Source of the DNA: Gemmatimonadota bacterium
GTDB lineage: Bacteria; Gemmatimonadota; Gemmatimonadetes; Longimicrobiales; Gaopeijiaceae
DNA: 57,919 nucleotides
Direction of reading: 5' to 3'
NCBI GenBank assembly: GCA_007132965.1
Contig: SLNQ01000172.1
Location: 1 to 57,919, forward strand
Shown: in pieces, positions 25,310 through 34,321 of the stretch
Numbering within the stretch: position 1 is the first letter of the stretch
Layout of the letters: each line of letters opens with the position of its first letter
The notes under the pieces: model-generated
What the model saw: only the letters and a program-made list of their open reading frames with translations
What the model was told of the DNA's origin: nothing
The model's database searches: none
Position numbers and translations under genes: made by a program

Positions 25310-27856
25310 TCAGAACCACGGCGCCACCAGGATGGCGTTGGCGTACAGCTGCCACCCGGAGTACCAGAACATCCGAAAGAGGGGATCGTCGGAGAAGAGG
25401 ATGACCCGTCCCGACCCCAGCCGGCGATCGGCCAACCAGGCGCTCCGATCCAGTCGCTCCAGGTTCGCCTCCGAGATCACCCCGGAGATCCGGTCGAGGC
25501 CCTCAGGGAAGTAGATGGGCGACTCGAAGTCTTCGGTGGGCTCGAAGGCGTTGCCGGTGGACAGAACGAAGAGGGCGGTGTCGTGCTGTCCCGCCGCCGC
25601 TCCGAAGACCAGCGGATGGTCCGGATCCATGACTCCTTTGAGGATCGTGCCCGGGACCCGCTCCAGCCAGGCCTCCATCTCCCGCTCCTCCCGACTGCGA
25701 AGGGCGTCCTGGAGGCGCTGGTCCCGATCCTCCTCCTCGTCGTCCAGCGCGGTTCGCCTTTCGATGTCGGCCAACGGCTCGCCCAGGTTCCGGCTAGCGC
25801 TTCCGGCAACTATCAGGGTGCCCCCGGCCCGCACCCAGTCACGGAGGCGGTCCATTCCTCCATTCCCCAGCGCGCCGGCCGAGGTCCCCGGCGGAGCCAC
25901 GATGACGTCGTAGTCCGAGATGTCCAGGGAGCTCATGTCCGACACGTTGACCGCATCGAAGGGCATGTCCAGCACCTGCTCCAGAAAGTGCCAGTGGGCC
26001 CCGAAGCCGGTGGCCGCCGTGCCCTCGCCGCCCAGCAGAGCCAGGCGCGGCAGCTTGAGGGCGGCGCGGTCGTTGGTCCCCAGGTCCGGGCCCGTGTCCA
26101 TCAGGGCCGTCTCGATGGGGGTGACCATGGCCGCCAGCCCCGAGTCTTGCAGGCGGCGGTCCAACTCCTCGTTTCGGCCCTGCGGAAAGAAGAGGGTCCC
26201 CTGGGCGTAGTGGGTCTCCCCCAGGGAGAACGAGTCGGCCATGGCGTACGCCCGGCCCCCTTCCTCGAGAAACTGCACCAACCCCCGGGCGTTGGAGAAG
26301 GAGGGCGGAAGCAGGTAGCCGTAGCCGCCTCGAGCCGGGAGGGTGGATCCGCCCTCGTCAGGCACCTGCTGTACCGGACGCCACTCCCCTCCCACCGCCT
26401 GGCTCGCCGAATGGGCTTCCACGCCGTACGCATAGGGCAGGGCCCAGGCGGTGATGTCATACGACGAGGTTCCCTCCAGCAGGTTGTCGGGCCGGAGAAG
26501 GGCGCCGGCAAGCCGGCCGCGGGGCTGTCGGGCCCGCACCCGGTACGTCCCGGCCGGGAGCGTGCTCCGAGCCTGGTAGCCCGGATGGGGATCCACGCCC
26601 ACACCCACATCTTCGGTCAGCTCCTCCACCTCGATGTCGTGCATCCGCAGGAGGCGGACCAGTGCCCGGGCCCGGCTGGCATCCTCCCCCGGCACCAGAT
26701 AGGTGTCGTCCAGTCCCTCGTCGATGTCGCGATGGAAACCGGCGAAGCCCAGGAGGAGGTCGGTCTTGCCCTCGGCGGTGGTGCGGAGGGTGGCGTTGCC
26801 GGTGGTGCGGTGGCCCAGCGCCCGATCCCGGAGAGTCAGGATGGTCCCGTCGGGGCGCTCCACGGTCCGGCCACCGAACCCGCCACCGCCCTGCTCGTAG
26901 GTCATGCCCACGGCCCCCACCAGCGAGGGCCAGGAATCACCGTAGCCCGGGTAGAAGAGATCGAAGTTCTGGCCGGTGTAGTAGAGGAGGCCCTCGGCGT
27001 CCATGGCCCGGGCGTTGCCGTGGCCGAATCGCTCACCCCACTCCAGGATGTGCTCCGGAAAGATGTCGTTGATGGGCTCGGCCGCCGGAAAAAAGAAGTA
27101 GCTGGACCGGTAGCCCATCTCGTGGAAGTCCACGTGGACCTGGGGGTTGTACCGGTGGAAGCGGACCAGGCGGTCTCGGGTCTCCTGCTGGCTGAGCCAG
27201 GCCCAGTCCCGGTTCAGGTCGAAGAGGTAGTGGTTGAACCGTCCTCCGGGCCAGGGCTCGCGGCGTTCGCGAATCCGGGCGTCGGGGTTGTCACGGAGCT
27301 GTGCCGCAGCCCGATAGAAGTTCACGTACCGGTCCCTGCCGTCGGGGTTGGCCACCGGATCCATGACCACGACCACCGAGTCCAGCACGCCCTCCACGTC
27401 CGGGGCGCCCCTGGCCAGGTCCCATGCCGTCCAGATGGCCGCCTCCGGCGACGAGCTCTCGTTGCCGTGCACCGCGTAGGTGAAGTAGACCACGGCGGGG
27501 TTCGTGGCGGCAATCTCCCGGGCGCGCTCCTCCGGGGTCTCGGGGTCCATGAGCTCCCGGTTGGCCGCCAGGATCTCCTCCAGCCGGTCCCGGTGCTCTG
27601 GAAGGGCGATGAGCACCTGCACCAGGGGCCGACCCTCGATGGTCTCACCGTACGTGTCCATCGTCACCAGTTCCGAGGCCTCGGCCAGCGCCCCCATGTA
27701 GCGCTCGACTCCCGAGGTGGGGGTGAAGCGCTCGCCGATCTCGTAGCCCAACACGTCGGCGGGGGCCGGGACGGTCTGGGCCTGCAGGACGGTGGACGGT
27801 GCAAGGAAGAGCACCGTCAGAAGAGGCAGCGTGACACGGAAGATGGAACGCTTCAT
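25310..27856 (-). CDS. Secreted M14 zinc carboxypeptidase
   Basis: An 848-residue exported peptidase. It has a signal peptide (about 1-27, ending LQAQ). The catalytic domain carries H130-x-x-E133 (AVHGNES), H245 (VDFHEMG), the substrate-binding NPDGRDR segment and the catalytic E321 (MTYEQGG); all expected zinc and catalytic residues are intact. A long C-terminal region (about 400-848) is beta-rich and includes a Rossmann-like ThuA/glutamine-amidotransferase-type domain (e.g. DYDVIVAPPGTSAG and GGTLIVAGSASR). It probably releases terminal residues or amides from peptides in the periplasm or outside. The same family is at the left edge of the window. Confidence 0.9.
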   Translation of the reverse strand: MKRSIFRVTLPLLTVLFLAPSTVLQAQTVPAPADVLGYEIGERFTPTSGVERYMGALAEASELVTMDTYGETIEGRPLVQVLIALPEHRDRLEEILAANRELMDPETPEERAREIAATNPAVVYFTYAVHGNESSSPEAAIWTAWDLARGAPDVEGVLDSVVVVMDPVANPDGRDRYVNFYRAAAQLRDNPDARIRERREPWPGGRFNHYLFDLNRDWAWLSQQETRDRLVRFHRYNPQVHVDFHEMGYRSSYFFFPAAEPINDIFPEHILEWGERFGHGNARAMDAEGLLYYTGQNFDLFYPGYGDSWPSLVGAVGMTYEQGGGGFGGRTVERPDGTILTLRDRALGHRTTGNATLRTTAEGKTDLLLGFAGFHRDIDEGLDDTYLVPGEDASRARALVRLLRMHDIEVEELTEDVGVGVDPHPGYQARSTLPAGTYRVRARQPRGRLAGALLRPDNLLEGTSSYDITAWALPYAYGVEAHSASQAVGGEWRPVQQVPDEGGSTLPARGGYGYLLPPSFSNARGLVQFLEEGGRAYAMADSFSLGETHYAQGTLFFPQGRNEELDRRLQDSGLAAMVTPIETALMDTGPDLGTNDRAALKLPRLALLGGEGTAATGFGAHWHFLEQVLDMPFDAVNVSDMSSLDISDYDVIVAPPGTSAGALGNGGMDRLRDWVRAGGTLIVAGSASRNLGEPLADIERRTALDDEEEDRDQRLQDALRSREEREMEAWLERVPGTILKGVMDPDHPLVFGAAAGQHDTALFVLSTGNAFEPTEDFESPIYFPEGLDRISGVISEANLERLDRSAWLADRRLGSGRVILFSDDPLFRMFWYSGWQLYANAILVAPWF

Positions 27857-28065
27857 GGAGTCCAGTGGTCAGAGGTGTGACACGAGAGTCGAACAATGAG
27901 CAGGGGCACCGGGCCCGCAGGCAACCGGACCAAAGGTACGCCGGTGGCTTCGAACGGGGCAACCGCCGGGGCTCCACGCTCCCAGGACCGATGGGATCGA
28001 GCCTTGACCAGAGGTCGCTCCCCTCACCACCTTCCCCTGCCGCACCCCCCCCCAACCACCTCCCG

Positions 28066-28476
28066 ATGACGAACCTCTCCTCACAGCTTCGCTTCGGCCT
28101 CGGGCCGGCCTGCCTGCTCATGGTCCTCCTCGTGGCCCCGACGGCCTGCGATCCCGGCTTCCCTACCTCCGAGGGTGAGGCGTCGGTGGACCGGGACACC
28201 TTCGTGGAGGTCTACGTCGAGCTGCGGCTGGCTGCCCTGGAGTGGGAGTCCGGGAGAGTCCCCGAGGCCGAACGGGACCGGATCCTTGCCGAGCACGGGG
28301 TGAGCGAAGATGACCTCCGGGAATTCATCGAGGTACACGGTCGCAACGTGCCCTTCATGAACGACGTATGGCACGAGGTCTCCGACCGGATCCGGGCGGA
28401 GATGGAGCCGGACGAGGGGCTTCCGGGCCTCCCTGAGGGCGAGCTGGAGCTGGATCCGGGCGGTGAGGCCCGGTAG
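28066..28476 (+). CDS. Small lipoprotein, conserved hypothetical
   Basis: A 136-residue protein. A signal peptide of about 25 residues ends in a lipobox-like Ala-Pro-Thr-Ala-Cys, followed by an acidic helical domain (FVEVYVELRLAALEWESGRVPEAERDRILAEHGVSEDDLREFIEVHG) and an Asp/Glu-rich tail. Similar small lipoproteins with VEVYVELRLA...LREFIEVHG pairs exist in this type of genome as far as I recall. I chose ATG 28066 because it opens directly on the signal peptide, although no Shine-Dalgarno is visible. The frame is open upstream without recognisable coding character. Confidence 0.6.
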   Translation: MTNLSSQLRFGLGPACLLMVLLVAPTACDPGFPTSEGEASVDRDTFVEVYVELRLAALEWESGRVPEAERDRILAEHGVSEDDLREFIEVHGRNVPFMNDVWHEVSDRIRAEMEPDEGLPGLPEGELELDPGGEAR

Positions 28477-28502
28477 CGGACCGGGAAGCTGAGCCGGAAG
28501 GG

Positions 28503-29129
28503 TCAGTGGAGCCGGAAGCTCATCCCGATCCCCAACCCGCTGCGGTCCCCCACCGAAGCTCCGAAGCGAATGGCCCAGCCGGGGTCGAAGGCCAGGTCCA
28601 CGCCCAGGTCCAGGGCCAGGCCCAGCGACAGCTCGTCCCTGGGCGGATGGGTGTCGCCGAACCAGGCGTCCAGGACCACCCTGGGACCGAAATAGGGATT
28701 GAACCAGACCCCGTCCGACTCGAAGTCCCGGCCCAGGGTCGCGCCCAGGGGGAAGCTGGCCAGGATGTCGTCGCCCACTCCCAGTCCCCCACCGGTGACC
28801 CAGATCACGTCCAAGGGAAAGTCCGCCGAGTGGCGGACCAGGTATCCCGACAGGTCCAGGCCGCCGTAGACGGCCAGGCCGCCCCCGCGTCCCTCGGCCA
28901 GCCCCAGGCGGTATCCGACGCCGCCGGGTGCCGTGGACCCCCTCCAGGTGGTGAGGACGCCGATTCCGTCCCGCGGGCCTGGACCCGGATCCACCAGGTA
29001 GACCCCCCACCCGGCGGGTGAGTTGGGTGCCACCAACAGGGGGGCGTCCCACGCCACCTGGCCCCTGGCCGGCGCCGCCATCAAGAGGAAAACCACTCCC
29101 GCCACCAGTCCCAATGTCGTGAATCGCAT
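28503..29129 (-). CDS. Small outer-membrane beta-barrel-like protein
   Basis: A 208-residue protein with a cleavable signal peptide (about 1-24, ending ARG/QVA). The mature part is rich in Gly and aromatic residues with alternating strand patterns such as GGGLAVYGGLDLSGYLVR, GVWFNPYFGPRVVLDAWFGD and LALDLGVDLAFDPGWAIRFGASVG. It ends in a C-terminal aromatic-type strand (GIGMSFRLH), consistent with an 8- to 10-strand outer-membrane barrel. No known family is recognised. It is convergent with the small lipoprotein gene and 26 bases from it, and divergent from the lrp-type regulator. Confidence 0.6.
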   Translation of the reverse strand: MRFTTLGLVAGVVFLLMAAPARGQVAWDAPLLVAPNSPAGWGVYLVDPGPGPRDGIGVLTTWRGSTAPGGVGYRLGLAEGRGGGLAVYGGLDLSGYLVRHSADFPLDVIWVTGGGLGVGDDILASFPLGATLGRDFESDGVWFNPYFGPRVVLDAWFGDTHPPRDELSLGLALDLGVDLAFDPGWAIRFGASVGDRSGLGIGMSFRLH

Positions 29130-29453
29130 CGCGTCCAGCTCCCGGATGTGTCAGATTCTGTGGTATATTCGTGACTGCAGCCAGTCATTACGGAGCAAGC
29201 CCGATGCCGGAGTCAACGCAGCACATCCGGACGGCTCCCCCGGAACGTTGCCGGGGGCCGCGGCATATCGTCCGCTCGCGGCTCCTCCAATATAGCCAAC
29301 GGGAGCCCCTGCGGGAGCGGGTACTGCCAACCGGGACCCCGGGCGGATCGGAGGATTGCGCCCCCACGCCCGGAAATGATTTCCCAGGACCCGGGGGAGT
29401 TTCGGGGGCCTTGGGGACCCGGCGCCCCCCAATCACCGACTGGAACGATTGAC
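29130..29453. other. 324-base intergenic region between the barrel gene and the Lrp regulator
   Basis: No convincing gene. It holds a 6-bp dyad TGACTG-CAGC-CAGTCA at 29172-29187, next to an AT-rich stretch (GGTATATTC, 29162-29170) that is a plausible promoter/operator for the minus-strand barrel gene. Further right are GC-rich hairpin-like runs (29240-29265 and 29391-29431) and an AATATAG run (29289-29295). No strong Shine-Dalgarno precedes the regulator's ATG. Confidence 0.5.
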
Positions 29454-29942
29454 ATGAGCAAGAATGGAAAAGGTACACCCGAGTTCCCCCGGCTGGACGA
29501 AACCGACCGGAAAATCCTGGCTCTCCTGCAGGAGAACGCCCGGATCTCCAACGCCGAGATCGGGCGGCGCATCGAGCTGGCCGCCTCGGCCGTCCACCAC
29601 CGGATTCGCAAGCTGGAGGAGTCCGGCGTCATCCGGGGCTACGAGGCCCGGATCGATCCGCGGGCACTGGACTTCGACCTTGTTTCCTTCGTCCGGGTGC
29701 AGACCGGCCCCGGCGCCCGGGCGAGCGAGATCACCCAGGCATTGGCCGGGATCTCCGAGGTCCAGGAAGTCCACCGGGTGGTGGGCGAGGACTGCTTCTT
29801 CGTGAAAGTTCGGGTTCGTGATCCAGACGCGTTGGCTCATCTCCTGGATCACCAGATCCAGACGATCCCGAACGTGGCTTCAACCCGCACCACCATCGTG
29901 CTCACCACCGCAAAGGAGAGCCGGACGCTTCCCGTGGATTGA
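29454..29942 (+). CDS. Lrp/AsnC-family transcriptional regulator
   Basis: A 162-residue DNA-binding protein. Residues about 14-62 form the AsnC-type winged helix (LDETDRKILALLQENARISNAEIGRRIELAASAVHHRIRKLEESGVIRGYEARIDP). Residues about 72-150 form the RAM ligand-sensing domain. The ATG at 29454 gives a compact family-size protein; an upstream start at 29376 would add a Pro/Gly-rich stretch that is not typical. It points toward the three-gene cupredoxin block, 268 bases away, and is the nearest candidate regulator of it. The effector is unknown. Confidence 0.9.
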   Translation: MSKNGKGTPEFPRLDETDRKILALLQENARISNAEIGRRIELAASAVHHRIRKLEESGVIRGYEARIDPRALDFDLVSFVRVQTGPGARASEITQALAGISEVQEVHRVVGEDCFFVKVRVRDPDALAHLLDHQIQTIPNVASTRTTIVLTTAKESRTLPVD

Positions 29943-30101
29943 AGCCTCCGGGTTCGCGACCGCCTGAGACGCGACTTTCCGTCTTACGACCCACTTCCCA
30001 CCCCCGTTCCCTTCCCCCCGGCCCAGCAGTTCCAGTGCCGTCCCTCCCCACAACACCATCCCGTTACACACGTCCCGATTTTGGAATGATTCGTGCGCTA
30101 T

Positions 30102-30140
30102 ATCGTGTTTGTTGACACGATCCTTCTTTGATCATACACA
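30102..30140 (+). promoter_or_regulatory. Candidate promoter with overlapping operator upstream of the cupredoxin genes
   Basis: A perfect TTGACA (-35, 30112-30117) lies 17 bases before TACACA (weak -10, 30135-30140). The inverted repeat ATCGTGT (30102-30108) / ACACGAT (30115-30121) overlaps the -35. TCGTG half-sites recur at 30091-30095 and 30153-30157. The following ATG (30211) has AAGGAG six bases upstream. The region is AT-rich relative to the surroundings. Confidence 0.5.
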
Positions 30141-30210
30141 TAGACATACGATTCGTGTAACCCCGTCCGACGCTCCGGGCGCCCCCGCACTCGAGACCAA
30201 GGAGATCGTC

Positions 30211-31149
30211 ATGGCCCATCTACGTTCGAATCGACGTTCACCCATCCTGGCCCTATCCATCGTCACCGCGCTCCTTCTGGTCCACGGCTGTGACGACAAC
30301 GGCGACGACCCGCCCACCGGGCCGGAATACGGATCGGTGGCAGGTGAGGTGCTGGATCTGGAAGGTGAGGGAGTCGTGGGCGCCGACCTCAGCCTCGAAC
30401 GCACCGGCGAGACGCCCAGGTCCACCACCAGTGGCACCGACGGCAGCTTCACATTCGATGAGGTACCGACGGGTAGCTGGACCCTCGGCATCACACCTCC
30501 CTCCGGATGGGTGCTCCCTCCGGGGCAGCCGGCCCAACAGTCCGTGAACGTCCAGGCCGACGCCACCGCCCAGGCCAGCTTCCAGTTGACCACCGACACG
30601 GACGAAGCCGCGACGGTGTCCGGGAGCATCCTGCACGACGGCTGGGGCGTTGCCGACGTCCACCTCCTGCTTCGTGATCCAGCCGGGGCTGAGGTGGAGG
30701 CCACCACCGACGCCGACGGGGACTTCCACCTGGAAGCGGAGGAATCCGGCGACCTGGAGCTCGAGGTCACCCCTCCGGACTACTTCGAGCTGGCCACGGG
30801 TGAGCCCGCGGTGCGTACGGTGACCGTGGCCTCGGGAGAATCCGAGAGCCTGACGATCCAACTGACCCCCACTACCCAACAGGAGACCGTGGAGATCGGG
30901 CTCACCGAAAGCCTCACCTTCGCGCCCTCGCAGGTCACCGCAGCCCCGGGGACCCGGATCCGGTGGATCAACGAGGAGTCCATTGGCCATACCGTCACAC
31001 CCGAGGGCCACGATGCCTGGACCAGCGCCAGCTTGAGCGACGCGGGTCAGGTCTTTGAGATCGTGTTGAACAACCCCGGAGACTTCCCCTATTTCTGTCA
31101 GCCCCATCAGGCCCAGGGGATGACCGGAAGCATCGTGATCGAACCATGA
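30211..31149 (+). CDS. Lipoprotein with regulatory-like beta domains and C-terminal cupredoxin
   Basis: A 312-residue exported protein. The lipobox is L-V-H-G-C (Cys 27, with Asp at +2). Two carboxypeptidase-regulatory-like domains (about 40-125 and 133-218, with SVAGEVLD...GSFTFDEVPTGSWTL and TVSGSIL...DGDFHLEAEESGDLELEV) precede a plastocyanin-like domain (about 225-312). The type-1 copper ligands are complete: H260, C296, H299 and M304 (C-x2-H-x4-M). ATG 30211 is chosen for the AAGGAG six bases upstream and the signal peptide. It is the first of three overlapping genes. A role in envelope electron transfer or copper handling is inferred. Confidence 0.88.
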   Translation: MAHLRSNRRSPILALSIVTALLLVHGCDDNGDDPPTGPEYGSVAGEVLDLEGEGVVGADLSLERTGETPRSTTSGTDGSFTFDEVPTGSWTLGITPPSGWVLPPGQPAQQSVNVQADATAQASFQLTTDTDEAATVSGSILHDGWGVADVHLLLRDPAGAEVEATTDADGDFHLEAEESGDLELEVTPPDYFELATGEPAVRTVTVASGESESLTIQLTPTTQQETVEIGLTESLTFAPSQVTAAPGTRIRWINEESIGHTVTPEGHDAWTSASLSDAGQVFEIVLNNPGDFPYFCQPHQAQGMTGSIVIEP

Positions 31150-31526
31150 ACCGCTCAACGTCTTCTCGGCTCGTCGTCAGCCTCGTTCTGGCCCTTTCCG
31201 CGGCCCTGCTCACCTCAGCCTGCGGAGGCAACGACTCCCCGACGGGGCCACCGCAGACCGGCACGGTGGAGATCCAGCTCCAGGCCCAGAGCTTTGAGCC
31301 CGGCGACGTGCTCATCGAGCCGGGCACCACGGTGCGCTGGGTGAACGCGCAATCCATCCAGCACACCATCACCCCCGACGGCCACGACGAGTGGGAGCGG
31401 GCCGTCGTCAGCGAGGCCGACCAGGTCTTCGAGCACACCTTCCACGACGAGGGCACCTTCCCCTACTTCTGTGAGCCTCATCAGGCGGTGGGGATGACGG
31501 GCCGGATCCGGGTGGAAGGATCATGA
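31146..31526 (+). CDS. Cupredoxin lipoprotein
   Basis: A 126-residue protein with a signal peptide ending in LLTSAC (lipobox Cys 26, followed by Gly-Gly-Asn), a short linker and a single plastocyanin-like domain (about 40-126). The type-1 copper ligands are H73, C109, H112 and M117, with the same C-x2-H-x4-M end as the preceding protein; the two domains are clearly related, as if by duplication. Its ATG overlaps the previous stop (ATGA), and its stop is overlapped by the next ATG. Confidence 0.92.
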   Translation: MNRSTSSRLVVSLVLALSAALLTSACGGNDSPTGPPQTGTVEIQLQAQSFEPGDVLIEPGTTVRWVNAQSIQHTITPDGHDEWERAVVSEADQVFEHTFHDEGTFPYFCEPHQAVGMTGRIRVEGS

Positions 31527-32662
31527 GCCGGTGGGGGTCGGACCGACAGGGCGCCGGGCGCACCGGGGTGGTCCTTGCCGTGGCGGCCATGTGCCTCCTG
31601 GCGCCCGAACCCGGACAGGCGCAGGGCGTACTGGACCGCTCGCCCAACGTGTCGGGCGGCTGGGTGGGAGAGCCGGGGACGGCCCACTTCAACCTGCTGC
31701 ACCGCTTCTGGGTGGTAAACTCAGGGGACGACGACAAGCTGGTGAACTCCCCCACCATGCTCGTGGCGGCGCCCCTTACCGGACGCACCCTGGCGGGGGC
31801 CCGTTACGCCAGCAACTCACTGGTGGCCGGTGGACGCTTCAATGAATGGGAGCTCTTCGGCCGCTGGAGCGTCATGCAGAGCGGGGCGTGGCCGTTGGAC
31901 CTGGCCGTCACCGGCGGCTACAACACCGCCGCCGGCAGCCTCGACGCGGAGGTGGCCGGGACGGTCCCCCTGGGGAACGTCCGCCTGCTGGGAGCGGTTC
32001 GCGGGTTCTCCGACGCTCGGGGATCCGAAGATTCCGGATGGGCCGCCGCCGGGGGCGCCGTGGTGCGGCTGAGGGACCACGTGGCCCTGGCCGGCGATCT
32101 GGGGGCCTCGTGGATCGACGGCGAACGAGCTCGCCCCGTCTGGGGAGCGGCCCTCCAACTCCGGATCCCCACCACCCCGCACACGGTCTCGCTGCAGGCC
32201 ACCAACAGTCGCACGGGCACCCTCCAGGGAGCGTCCACTCGCGACCGGACCACCTGGGGGTTCGAGTTCACCGTGCCGGTGACCTTCGCCCGCTACTCCG
32301 AGCGCTTTCGCTCACCCGCTGAGACGACCCGGCCCGACCTTCCCGGCGACGGCGTGGTGGAGGTTACCATGAGCGCCGATCTCCGCTTCGTGCCCGACAC
32401 GGTGGAGGTGCAGGTGGGCGACACGGTGGTCTGGACCAACACGAGCCAGGAGGTTCATACGGTGACGGCCCACCCGGAGCGGGTCCGGGATCCGGACCAG
32501 GTGACCCTCCCCGAGGGAGCTGAGCCCTTCGACTCCGGAAACATGTTCGAAGGCGACGTCTTCCGCCACGTCTTCACCGTGCCGGGGACCTACGCCTACG
32601 TCTGCGTTCCCCATGACCTGGCGGGGATGGTGGGGGTGGTGGTGGTTCGGGAGGGCCGATAG
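31523..32662 (+). CDS. DUF5777-like outer-membrane barrel fused to C-terminal cupredoxin
   Basis: A 379-residue protein. Signal peptide about 1-34 (ending GQAQ). A beta-barrel-like part (about 40-262) begins with the DUF5777-like TAHFNLLHRFWVVNSG and has strands such as WELFGRWSVMQ, HTVSLQATNSRTGTLQGA and TTWGFEFTVPVTFARY. A Pro-rich linker then leads to a plastocyanin-like domain (about 275-379) with complete ligands H312, C361, H364 and M369. The barrel assignment is by pattern and is less certain than the cupredoxin. It starts within the preceding stop (ATGA) and ends 18 bases from convergent guaA. Confidence 0.8.
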   Translation: MSRWGSDRQGAGRTGVVLAVAAMCLLAPEPGQAQGVLDRSPNVSGGWVGEPGTAHFNLLHRFWVVNSGDDDKLVNSPTMLVAAPLTGRTLAGARYASNSLVAGGRFNEWELFGRWSVMQSGAWPLDLAVTGGYNTAAGSLDAEVAGTVPLGNVRLLGAVRGFSDARGSEDSGWAAAGGAVVRLRDHVALAGDLGASWIDGERARPVWGAALQLRIPTTPHTVSLQATNSRTGTLQGASTRDRTTWGFEFTVPVTFARYSERFRSPAETTRPDLPGDGVVEVTMSADLRFVPDTVEVQVGDTVVWTNTSQEVHTVTAHPERVRDPDQVTLPEGAEPFDSGNMFEGDVFRHVFTVPGTYAYVCVPHDLAGMVGVVVVREGR

Positions 32663-32680
32663 CCCCCTTCTTCTGGTGGC

Positions 32681-34270
32681 CTACTCCCACTCGATGGTGG
32701 CGGGGGGCTTCGAGCTCACATCGTAGGTCACCCGGTTCACCCCGGCCACCTCGTTGATGATCCGCGTCGAGATGCGGCTGAGCACGTCATGGGGGAAGTG
32801 GTACCAGTCGGCGGTCATCCCGTCCCGGGAGGTCACCGCCCGGAGAGCGATGACGTTCTCGTAGGTGCGGCTGTCGCCCATGACGCCCACGGACCGGATG
32901 GGAAGAAGGACCGCAAAGGCCTGCCAGATCTCATCGTAAAGCCCCGCCTCGCGGATCTCCTCGAGGTAGATGTGGTCGGCCTCCCTGAGCACCGCCAGCC
33001 GGTCCTCGGTCACCTCTCCCAACACCCGGATCCCCAGGCCGGGGCCGGGGAAGGGATGGCGGCCCACGAAGTCTTCGGGAAGCCCCAGCTCGCGCCCCAC
33101 GTTCCGCACCTCGTCCTTGAAGAGTTCCCGGAGGGGCTCGATGAGCCGGAAGGGCATCTCCTCGGGCAGCCCGCCCACGTTGTGGTGGGTCTTGATGGTC
33201 ACCGAGGGCCCGCCGGTGCTCACCGACTCGATGACATCGGGGTACAGGGTGCCCTGCACCAGGAAGCGGGCATCGTGGCCCTCTCGTCTGGCCGTCTCCT
33301 CGAAGATCCGGATGAAGGTGCCGCCGATGGCCTTTCGCTTGGCCTCGGGGTCCACGATCCCGTCCACCGCCTCCAGGAATTCGCGGCGGGCGTCCACCAC
33401 CACCAGCCGAATGCCCATGTGCTTGCGGAAGGTCCGCTCCACACTCGTGCGCTCGCCTTTTCGCAGGAGCCCGTTGTCCACGAAGATGCAGGTGAGTCGG
33501 TCGCCCACCGCCCGGTGCACCAGCGCCGCCGCCACCGACGAGTCCACTCCGCCGGAGAGCCCGCAGATGACGTGCTCGTCGCCGGCCTGTTCGGCGATCC
33601 GGGCAACGGCCTGGTCCACGAAGGCACCGGGCGTCCAGGTGGGCTCGCACCCGGCGATCCGGAAGAGGAAGTTGGAGAGGATCTCTTCGCCCCGGGGCGT
33701 GTGAGCCACCTCCGGATGGAACTGCACCCCGTAGATATCCCGGTCCTCGTCGCCGAAGGCCGCCACCGGCAGGGTGGCGGTGGAGGCCAGCGCCCGGTAG
33801 CCCGGCGGAGGTTCGTCCACGTGGTCACCGTGGGAGCACCAGACGCGAGCCGGCTCCTCCGGGTCGAACCCGTCGAAGAGGGGATCTCCCCCCGACACCC
33901 GCAGGTCGGCACGCCCGTACTCACGGGTCCCGTGGTGGACCTTCCCGCCCTCCAGGTGGGCAATGAGCTGCATTCCGTAGCAGATCCCCAGAATGGGGAT
34001 CCCCAGCGTCAGGAGCTCCGGGTCCAGGGTGGGCACTCCCTCGTCGTAGACCGACGCCGGCCCGCCCGAGAGGATAATCCCCGCCGGTGCCCACTCCCGG
34101 ATCCAGTCCAGGCTGCGGGTGGGCGGATGGATCTCGCAGAAGACCCGCTCCTCGCGGATTCGCCGTGCAATGAGCTGGGTGTACTGTGAGCCGTAGTCCA
34201 GGATCAGGATACGCTTGTGGGCCTGGACGTCGTCGCGCCGGCTCGCACTCTCGGGAGGGGTTTCGGTCAT
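32681..34270 (-). CDS. guaA: GMP synthase (glutamine-hydrolysing)
   Basis: A 529-residue bifunctional enzyme converting XMP to GMP in purine synthesis. The N-terminal glutaminase domain has the nucleophile C97 (GICYGMQ) and the H186/E188 pair (FHPEV). The ATP-pyrophosphatase domain has the SGGVDSS P-loop at residues 239-245. The C-terminal dimerisation end finishes IEWE, as expected. It is the last gene of the long minus-strand run and lies 51 bases downstream of lysA. Confidence 0.98.
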   Translation of the reverse strand: MTETPPESASRRDDVQAHKRILILDYGSQYTQLIARRIREERVFCEIHPPTRSLDWIREWAPAGIILSGGPASVYDEGVPTLDPELLTLGIPILGICYGMQLIAHLEGGKVHHGTREYGRADLRVSGGDPLFDGFDPEEPARVWCSHGDHVDEPPPGYRALASTATLPVAAFGDEDRDIYGVQFHPEVAHTPRGEEILSNFLFRIAGCEPTWTPGAFVDQAVARIAEQAGDEHVICGLSGGVDSSVAAALVHRAVGDRLTCIFVDNGLLRKGERTSVERTFRKHMGIRLVVVDARREFLEAVDGIVDPEAKRKAIGGTFIRIFEETARREGHDARFLVQGTLYPDVIESVSTGGPSVTIKTHHNVGGLPEEMPFRLIEPLRELFKDEVRNVGRELGLPEDFVGRHPFPGPGLGIRVLGEVTEDRLAVLREADHIYLEEIREAGLYDEIWQAFAVLLPIRSVGVMGDSRTYENVIALRAVTSRDGMTADWYHFPHDVLSRISTRIINEVAGVNRVTYDVSSKPPATIEWE

Positions 34271-34321
34271 GATGAGAAGGCTGGATTCCGGGGTGGTCTC
34301 AGGGAGTAAACGCGAGGGTGC

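Noticed and set aside
27865-28065. N-terminal extension of the small lipoprotein
   Set aside because: The extra 67 residues are Arg/Gly/Pro-rich and would place the signal peptide far from the N-terminus.
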